Source: Legionella sp. | Lineage (GTDB): Bacteria > Pseudomonadota > Gammaproteobacteria > Legionellales > Legionellaceae | Direction: 5' to 3' | Length of the DNA stretch: 64,000 nt | Assembly (NCBI GenBank): GCA_002786165.1 | Contig: PEQK01000003.1 | Span: 1-64,000, forward strand | Shown: positions 58,699 to 64,000 of the stretch, piece by piece | Layout: each line of letters begins with the position of its first letter | How positions within the stretch are numbered: the stretch's first letter is position 1 | Program-made: the position numbers and the translations under genes | The notes under the pieces: model-generated | Database searches by the model: none | Seen by the model: only the letters and a program-made list of their open reading frames with translations | What the model was told of the DNA's origin: nothing

Positions 58699-60165
58699 AT
58701 GCCTCATACTCAAAGTCTTACTCAATTGAGTCAAGCGTTACAAACCAAACAAATCTCTAGCGTAGAATTATGTACTCATTATTTAAATCGCATCAAGGCT
58801 GCTAGCGCTCTGAATGCCTTCATCAGCATTGATGAAGAACATGCGATGCAAGCCGCTAAAAAAGCAGATGAACGTATCGCAAAAAAACAAGCCTCACCAC
58901 TCACTGGCTTGCCTCTAGCTCACAAAGACAATCTATGCACCGTTACCTCCACGACAACCTGTGGCTCAAAAATGTTGGCCGATTTTAAAGCACCGTATAA
59001 TGCCACCATTGTCCAGAGATTGGCAGATGAAGGCTGTGTGATGCTCGGAAAAACCAATCTGGATGAGTTTGCGATGGGTTCATCTAATGAAACCAGTTAT
59101 TTTGGGCCAGTTGCTAACCCCTGGAATCCTGACTATGTTCCTGGAGGATCATCGGGCGGATCGGCTGCCGCGGTTGCAGCACGTCTAGCACCTTTTGCAA
59201 CGGGATCAGATACTGGCGGCTCTATTCGCCAGCCAGCGGCCTTGTGCGGGATCAGTGGCTTAAAACCAACTTACGGGTTGATTTCACGTTATGGCATGAT
59301 AGCGTATGCATCTAGCTTTGACCAAGCAGGATTAATGGCGCCTAGCGCTGAAGATCTGGCTTTAACTTTACCGATTATTGCGGGGTTTGATGCCCTTGAT
59401 TCTACATCCATTGCACGCAACATTCCAAATTATTTACAAACATTGCGTGATCCTATCAAATCTATCACCATAGGATTACCCAAATGCTTTTTTCATCCGC
59501 AAGTTGATCCCATTGTACAATCGGCAGTTTGGGCAGCCATTGACGTCTTAAAAGCAGCTGGGGCAACTTTTGTGGAGGTCGATTTAAGCCTCTCCGAGCA
59601 CTGGATCTCATGCTATTATGCTTTGGCATGCGCTGAAGCTTCTTCAAATCTGAGTCGATACGATGGCATACGGTTTGGACATCGCAGTCAAAAAGCCAAC
59701 TCGCTGCGTGACTTAGTCACCCATTCACGTACAGAAGGCTTTGGATCAGAGGTCAAAAGACGAATTATCACCGGTACCTATGTGTTAGCTGCAGAACAAT
59801 ATGATGCTTATTACATTCAAGCACAAAAAGTGCGGCATCTGATTAGTTTAGAACTGCAAGAAACACTGTCCAAAGTCGATGTGTTGTTAGGCGCCACTAC
59901 GCCTACTTTGGCCTTTCCTATTGGCGAGTCTGCCCAAAATCCTTCGGTTTCCCAATTGTCGGATATTTTTACAGTAGCGGCCAATTTGGCGGGATTACCT
60001 GCTTTATCTATTCCAGTTGGATTGCATCAACAGCTTCCCATTGGGATGCAGTTGATCGGATCTCATTTTGATGAAGCCACGTTACTGCAAATCGCTCACA
60101 CATATCAAACAGCAACGGATTGGCATACAAAAATTCCAAATGCTTATTTATCAGGAGCAGTATAA
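58699..60165 (+). CDS. gatA: Asp/Glu-tRNA amidotransferase subunit A
   Basis: The 488-residue amidase-signature subunit releases ammonia from glutamine. The Ser-cisSer-Lys triad is visible: lysine in [12 protein letters not shown], cis-serine in [15 protein letters not shown] and nucleophile in [18 protein letters not shown]. The stop TAA shares one base with the gatB ATG. Since glnS is present in the window, the complex probably serves Asp-tRNA(Asn) rather than Glu-tRNA(Gln). Confidence 0.96.
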   Translation: MPHTQSLTQLSQALQTKQISSVELCTHYLNRIKAASALNAFISIDEEHAMQAAKKADERIAKKQASPLTGLPLAHKDNLCTVTSTTTCGSKMLADFKAPYNATIVQRLADEGCVMLGKTNLDEFAMGSSNETSYFGPVANPWNPDYVPGGSSGGSAAAVAARLAPFATGSDTGGSIRQPAALCGISGLKPTYGLISRYGMIAYASSFDQAGLMAPSAEDLALTLPIIAGFDALDSTSIARNIPNYLQTLRDPIKSITIGLPKCFFHPQVDPIVQSAVWAAIDVLKAAGATFVEVDLSLSEHWISCYYALACAEASSNLSRYDGIRFGHRSQKANSLRDLVTHSRTEGFGSEVKRRIITGTYVLAAEQYDAYYIQAQKVRHLISLELQETLSKVDVLLGATTPTLAFPIGESAQNPSVSQLSDIFTVAANLAGLPALSIPVGLHQQLPIGMQLIGSHFDEATLLQIAHTYQTATDWHTKIPNAYLSGAV

Positions 60166-61586
60166 TGACATGGGAAACCGTGATTGGCCTTGAAGTACAC
60201 GCACAATTGCATACCAATACCAAATTATTTTCTAATGCCCCTACTCGTTTTGGATCAGCGCCCAATTCTCAAGCAAATATTATTGATGCAGGCTTCCCTG
60301 GTACTTTACCTGTTTTTAATAAAAAAGCCCTTGATTTGGCTATTCAATTCGGGTTAGCAGTACAAGCCACCATCAATCAACTGTCTTATTTCGAACGTAA
60401 AAACTACGTGTATCCCGATTTACCCAAAGGCTATCAAATCAGTCAATTCAGACGCCCTATCGTCAGCGATGGGCATATCATGATCCCCAATGCAGGGGGA
60501 CAAATGATGCGAGTGGATATTGTCCGTGCTCATTTGGAAGAAGATGCTGGAAAATCCATGCATGTTGCACAACACACCGCCGTTGATTTAAATCGTGCAG
60601 GCATACCCCTATTAGAAATTGTTACTTCTCCGTGCTTATCCTCCGCCACAGAAGTAGTTGCTTATTTGAAAACGCTCAATCAATTATTACGTTTTCTGCA
60701 CCTATGTGATGGCAATATGCAGGAAGGATCGTTCCGCTGTGATGTCAATTTATCTCTAAAACGCATTGGAGCCAAAGAATTAGGAACGCGAGTAGAATTG
60801 AAAAACCTAAATTCTTATCGTTTCATTGAAAAGGCCATTGCCTTTGAACAACATCGTCAAGCTCATTTATTAGAAAACAATCAAGCAGTGCTTCAAGAAA
60901 CACGATTATATAATGAAACCAATCAAACTACGGTGTCGATGCGAGATAAAGAAAATGTCTGTGATTATCGATATTTTCCCGATCCAGATTTATTACCTAT
61001 TTTTATCGATGATAATATGCGCGAACGACTTAGTTCAAGCTTACCAGAATTACCCGAATCTATTCGTATACGTTTAAGTAAGGATGGCATTTCGGGCGAT
61101 GATCTTGAGTATGTACTATCTTCACCCGCTTTGGTTCAATATTATGATGCCAGCAAACAACATAGCCAAGCCCCAGCAAAATTGATCATCAATTGGTTAA
61201 AAGGACCTTTGGCTGCAGAATTAAAAGACCGGCACCAAACCTTTGAAACAATTACGGTATCGGCTAAGACTTTTGCCGATTTATTAAGACACTTGGCGGA
61301 TAAAAAAATACCCGACAAATTAGGCAAGGATATTTTGAAACAATTATTTCAAACAGAACAGACTGTAACGGATTTAATTGCTGCCAGTGGTTATCAACCT
61401 CAGGCTATTTTTGATAAAGAGAAGCTGCAAGAAGAGCTCCTGACGCAATTCTCAGAACAAGTCGCTCAATATCGATCTGGAGATCAAAAAATTCTATCTT
61501 TTCTGATAGGACAAGCCATGAAACTCACCAAAGGTCAGGCAGATCCCAAAGAAATTCATGCCTTTTTATTGCAAATATTGGGGTGA
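60165..61586 (+). CDS. gatB: Asp/Glu-tRNA amidotransferase subunit B
   Basis: The frame is open from 60120, but ATG 60165 ([20 protein letters not shown]) follows CAGGAGCAG and is the family N terminus, giving 473 residues. Core motifs are FERKNYVYPDLPKGYQISQF, LEEDAGKSMH, DLNRAGIPLLEIVTSP and MQEGSFRCDVNLSL, which form the phosphorylation and tRNA-binding cradle. The C-terminal YqeY-like tail is complete. Confidence 0.96.
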   Translation: MTWETVIGLEVHAQLHTNTKLFSNAPTRFGSAPNSQANIIDAGFPGTLPVFNKKALDLAIQFGLAVQATINQLSYFERKNYVYPDLPKGYQISQFRRPIVSDGHIMIPNAGGQMMRVDIVRAHLEEDAGKSMHVAQHTAVDLNRAGIPLLEIVTSPCLSSATEVVAYLKTLNQLLRFLHLCDGNMQEGSFRCDVNLSLKRIGAKELGTRVELKNLNSYRFIEKAIAFEQHRQAHLLENNQAVLQETRLYNETNQTTVSMRDKENVCDYRYFPDPDLLPIFIDDNMRERLSSSLPELPESIRIRLSKDGISGDDLEYVLSSPALVQYYDASKQHSQAPAKLIINWLKGPLAAELKDRHQTFETITVSAKTFADLLRHLADKKIPDKLGKDILKQLFQTEQTVTDLIAASGYQPQAIFDKEKLQEELLTQFSEQVAQYRSGDQKILSFLIGQAMKLTKGQADPKEIHAFLLQILG

Positions 61587-61636
61587 TACGGCTTCAAGGG
61601 TTTAAATCACGGGTAAATGAAATAATTGCAGATATA

Positions 61637-61662
61637 AAAAGAGTGCGCGAACGCACTCTTTT
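61637..61662. terminator. bidirectional intrinsic terminator between gatB and the exported protein gene
   Basis: AAAAGAGTGCG and CGCACTCTTTT form an eleven-base stem around a CGAA tetraloop. The A and T runs act for either strand, so it ends both the gat operon (plus) and the convergent gene at 61669 (minus). Confidence 0.88.
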
Positions 61663-61668
61663 AGGTAT

Positions 61669-62154
61669 TTATAAAGGTTTTACTTTGTAAGTAACATATT
61701 GATAACGGATCATTTTTCCGTTAGGTTTCATCACATCCATTGTACCTTGATCTTTAATCCCTGTAATAATACCAGTTCTGTTGGTGGTCATATTCGTGAT
61801 GCGATCACCTTGTAAATTGTAACCCACAGCCTGACCATAACGAGGATTAGAGACAACATAACCACCATATCCGTTGTTAACGCCGTCTAAAACCACGTTA
61901 TTCATATGTCTATTGGTCACCACATAATTTTGCCCACTGACGACTCGGGTGCCTACCATACGATTACTCGCAGAGTGTTTGTTAAATACCCAGAATGGAC
62001 CCTGTTTTACAAAATTAGTGGCGCCTGTAAATACCCCCACAACAGGCGTTGTGACAGTATTGACTACAGTCTGGGCCTGAGCCCAGATTCCTGAGCTTAA
62101 TGTTAACGCTGCGATACCTATAGTGACTTTTGTGAGATTCATTGATCCTTTCAT
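61669..62154 (-). CDS. exported 161-residue protein of unknown function
   Basis: ATG 62154 follows GGAGTGTATC and is chosen over the longer frame to 62238. A signal peptide (LTKVTIGIAALTLSSGIWAQ) with a likely cut after AQA is followed by a beta-rich mature part with many Asn/Tyr/Gly (DGVNNGYGGYVVSNPRYGQA) and an SH3-like end (DRITNMTTNRTGIITGIKDQ, then GTMDVMKPNGKMIRYQYVTY). Probably periplasmic; no family named. Confidence 0.6.
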   Translation of the reverse strand: MKGSMNLTKVTIGIAALTLSSGIWAQAQTVVNTVTTPVVGVFTGATNFVKQGPFWVFNKHSASNRMVGTRVVSGQNYVVTNRHMNNVVLDGVNNGYGGYVVSNPRYGQAVGYNLQGDRITNMTTNRTGIITGIKDQGTMDVMKPNGKMIRYQYVTYKVKPL

Positions 62155-62390
62155 GATACACTCCTTGTTTATATATTTATTTATTGGATCATATATTGAC
62201 CCACAGGAATAACAATAGCACACAAGCAGAGTGTTCACAAATCAGTCTAATTTATTTTATAAATAAAAACCCAAGTTTCTTAAATAATTTATAGCGATAC
62301 CAATCCTTTCTTCAAAGGTTTTCATTAGTATCTTAAATAGCTTTAAAGCGGCATATTGTAAATTCAAACCTAATAAACCTGGAGATACAC

Positions 62391-62726
62391 ATGGAAGCTC
62401 ATTCAGATAATGTGGTTAGAACAGAAGATATTATTGGCAAAGAGGTAAAGTCACCTTCTTTAGAATCTGTTGGAGAAATCAAAGAAATAGTGCTAGATAA
62501 ATTAAGTGGCCAAACACGCTATGTCGTCTTATCTTTTGGTGGGTTCTTAGGCTTAGGCGAAAGCTATTTTGCTTTTCCCTGGAAAAGCATTAGTTACAAT
62601 AGAGAAGAAGAATGTTTTATATTAAATGTTGATAAATCAAAACTCAAAAAAGAATATGGATTTGACAAAGATCATTGGCCTGACATGGCAAGCTGGACAA
62701 ATACAGTAGACAGATATTATCTATAA
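62391..62726 (+). CDS. PRC-barrel domain protein
   Basis: The 111-residue protein matches the PRC-barrel fold: IIGKEVKSPSLESVGEIKEI, then VLDKLSGQTRYVVLSFGGFL, then GLGESYFAFPWKSISYNREE. Such single-domain proteins are common in gammaproteobacteria and often linked to stress. CCTGGAGATACAC precedes the ATG. It is transcribed alone, with a hairpin just downstream. Confidence 0.85.
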   Translation: MEAHSDNVVRTEDIIGKEVKSPSLESVGEIKEIVLDKLSGQTRYVVLSFGGFLGLGESYFAFPWKSISYNREEECFILNVDKSKLKKEYGFDKDHWPDMASWTNTVDRYYL

Positions 62727-62739
62727 ATGATCTTAATGA

Positions 62740-62767
62740 TCAAAGGAAGACCTACCTCTTCCTTTGA
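62740..62767. terminator. hairpin downstream of the PRC-barrel gene
   Basis: TCAAAGGAAGA and TCTTCCTTTGA pair perfectly over eleven bases with a six-base loop, 14 bases after the PRC-barrel stop. It lacks a T tract on either strand, so it may be a terminator or part of a structured element that continues to the right. Confidence 0.55.
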
Positions 62768-62952
62768 CTCAAACGCCTTGGAGTAGGCTTGGTGTGTACG
62801 TCACCGCCGTTTTCGACCAACATTAGTTCCCACCTCAATACTATAGTTGTCATTGGGGCGATGGGAGTAATGGAACGGTTAACCGACTTAAGGATTATTA
62901 AAGCCTCTAAAGATAAAAAAATCCATCATCGGTCCAAACTATGAAATGCAAC
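62768..62952. other. unexplained sequence with a gene-like open stretch
   Basis: On the minus strand an open stretch from about 62890 to a TAG near 62756 reads NRSITPIAPMTTIVLRWELM, then LVENGGDVHTKPTPRRLSQR and KR. It has richer GC than its surroundings and an ATG at the LMLVEN methionine, but no ribosome binding site. It could be a gene remnant or a structured RNA ending in the 62740-62767 hairpin. I do not recognise it. Confidence 0.25.
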
Positions 62953-63555
62953 TTAATTACTGCCCATTGGGTGCATTGTCACATTTAACGCATCTGCCCA
63001 AGTTGTTCCTGAATCATTTTTATCGGTTTCTAGAATATAAATGTCTTTTGTATCCGTAAGCAAGTGGCATTGTGAGCCAGTGGAAGGATTACATGTTAAT
63101 TGAACAATATATGATGATTGCAATGTTTTCGCAGGTTCGTGCCAAATGATCGTACCTTTCCAAGCTTGTCCTCCGTCATTTGTTCCATAAAAAACAAATG
63201 CTTGACCATTTAGGATGGTGACTCCCATTAAGCAATTTTGGAGATATTGATCACAAGCGATTTTCATTCCTGCAGAACCATCAAGTTTTTCATCGGAACC
63301 AATATGAAGATAAAACTCAGTATTAAGCCTATGCCAATTTTCTCCCGCATTATCGGTTCGATAGAGCATCAATGAATATTTTTTTTCGGGATTATGGCTT
63401 AAACCCAAACAATGTACCCCTGAGTCATCACATGCAATCGATTTGAAATGTTTATTTTGGATGATTTCTTGCGTTTGTGATAGGTTTGCAAAAGCTGGCA
63501 GAACAAGAATAGATAGCATAGCAAATAATATATAAGAATTAATTTTCATTAACAT
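62953..63555 (-). CDS. secreted protein with Asp-box (BNR-like) repeats
   Basis: The 200-residue product has a signal peptide (INSYILFAMLSILVLPAFA). Three Asp-box motifs follow: YRTDNAGENWHRL, YGTNDGGQAWKGT and ETDKNDSGTTWADAL, each at the turn of a beta-hairpin as in sialidases and beta-propellers. With only three blades-worth of motif it is too short for a full propeller. Cysteines (SIACDDSGVHCLG, KIACDQYLQNCLM) are paired in each repeat. Exported; function unknown. Confidence 0.7.
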   Translation of the reverse strand: MLMKINSYILFAMLSILVLPAFANLSQTQEIIQNKHFKSIACDDSGVHCLGLSHNPEKKYSLMLYRTDNAGENWHRLNTEFYLHIGSDEKLDGSAGMKIACDQYLQNCLMGVTILNGQAFVFYGTNDGGQAWKGTIIWHEPAKTLQSSYIVQLTCNPSTGSQCHLLTDTKDIYILETDKNDSGTTWADALNVTMHPMGSN

Positions 63556-63775
63556 AACTTACCTTTCAAAGAAAATGACCATATATATTACAACAATATA
63601 TAAAATATAGCCAATATGGCTTCCTGGAGAGACGAAATAAATCTCTATTGATCATCTTGCAAACGACATCCCACACTACTACACGGATGATATTACGACT
63701 TAATTCCGGGTATTCTTTTCCTAATTCTTATTTTAGCAGTAGTTTTTTTGCAATCAGTTGCCATTGTTTAACCAT

Positions 63776-63808
63776 GATCATGCCACGCCTTAGAGACGCG
63801 GCATGATC
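63776..63808 (-). terminator. strong hairpin downstream of a truncated gene
   Basis: GATCATGCCACGCC pairs with CGCGGCATGATC around a short loop, with one bulge. On the minus strand it starts eight bases after the stop of a gene remnant at 63816, which fits a terminator; GATCATGG follows rather than a T run. The rest of 63556-63775 has no recognisable gene. Confidence 0.5.
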
Positions 63809-63815
63809 TATGGGA

Positions 63816-63898
63816 TTAACAGGAAGTGTTCGACACAACCGCGTAAGCGACTGCTGCTTCTGGGGCGCTAGGACTAACACGAGCTGCAACCGTCGAGC
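63816..63898 (-). pseudogene. 3' remnant of a gene interrupted by an IS3-family element
   Basis: The minus strand reads STVAARVSPSAPEAAVAYAV, then VSNTSC and a TAA at 63816-63818, followed by the hairpin at 63776-63808. The open stretch begins exactly where the IS3-like end stops, so it appears to be the tail of a gene split by the insertion. I do not recognise the protein. Confidence 0.35.
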
Positions 63899-64000
63899 GG
63901 TAATCCCCCCATTTTTAACCGAAGCTAAAAGTAGAGGATTAGGCAACTAGCGCCAGTTTTTGCTTTGGAGTAATTCCTCCAATTGCAGTATTAGGACGTT
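63899..64000 (-). mobile_element. 3' end of an IS3-family element (OrfB tail), cut by the window edge
   Basis: The minus strand from 63998 to 63939 reads RPNTAIGGITPKQKLALVA and a stop, the typical last residues of an IS3-family OrfB transposase (RPHxALGGxTP type). After the stop comes CTACTTTTAGCTTCGG and AAATGGGGGGATTACC, the usual layout of an IS3 right end, placing the terminus near 63899. Its end sequence differs from that of the element at the left edge, so they are probably different IS types. Confidence 0.7.

Noticed and set aside
62768-62952. 6S RNA or other known small RNA
   Set aside because: I looked for the conserved features of 6S, SRP, RNase P and tmRNA and could match none, so no RNA family is named.
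63728-63946. Minus-strand frame of 72 codons at the right edge
   Set aside because: It crosses the IS end and the hairpin in a different frame from both the OrfB tail and the gene remnant.

Overview
The window looks like chromosomal DNA of an AT-rich gammaproteobacterium of the Legionellales type, a host-associated Legionella, Coxiella or Berkiella relative. I infer this from a Mip-like FKBP isomerase, several large proteins with eukaryote-like modules (ankyrin repeat, Ulp1-like protease fold, J domain, acidic tandem repeats), frequent TTG starts, and ordinary gammaproteobacterial housekeeping genes. The genus cannot be fixed from sequence alone. No rRNA, tRNA or CRISPR array was found.

Region 1 (1-8.2 kb) is accessory DNA. 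It holds an IS3-family fragment at the left edge, a large membrane-associated GTPase, a GFA-family enzyme, a dead tyrosine recombinase, a HigBA-type toxin-antitoxin pair and an intact IS481-family element. It ends with a compact operon of three small unrecognised genes joined by ATGA overlaps, facing a divergent XRE/S24-like repressor across a promoter region with two inverted repeats.

Region 2 (8.2-13.6 kb) carries stress functions: a large-subunit catalase, a BON-domain protein and a CsbD-like protein, with an internally deleted mpg and a membrane acyltransferase. Region 3 (13.1-20.7 kb) is rich in effector candidates: an ankyrin-ended protein, an outer membrane barrel, a protein with two Ulp1-like units of which the second has lost its catalytic residues, and a J-domain membrane protein. 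The last of these sits with decayed toxin-antitoxin genes between two roughly 90-base imperfect inverted repeats.

Region 4 (20.7-34 kb) is mostly core: an amino acid permease, a secreted phosphodiesterase, cysS-glnS-truA, folD, rlmJ, mltD and mscL, interrupted by an unrecognised glycine-rich protein. Region 5 (34-46.9 kb) mixes two unrecognised proteins, yciB, an OmpR-type two-component system overlapping ampG tail to tail, mip, rubredoxin, hemJ-terC, pcnB-folK, a UspA protein, an acidic repeat protein and a Cys-rich lipoprotein. Region 6 (46.9-61.6 kb) has a guaB-guaA-bioF-bioH-bioD run, divergent minD-minE followed by a duplicated palindromic repeat, a 1147-residue unrecognised protein, a DUF1189 protein and gatC-gatA-gatB.

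Region 7 (61.6-64 kb) holds secreted or small proteins (SH3-like exported protein, PRC-barrel, Asp-box protein). At the right edge the 3' remnant of a gene appears cut by a second IS3-family element. Many starts were moved inward from the longest open frame to the codon with a good ribosome binding site; each entry says where.
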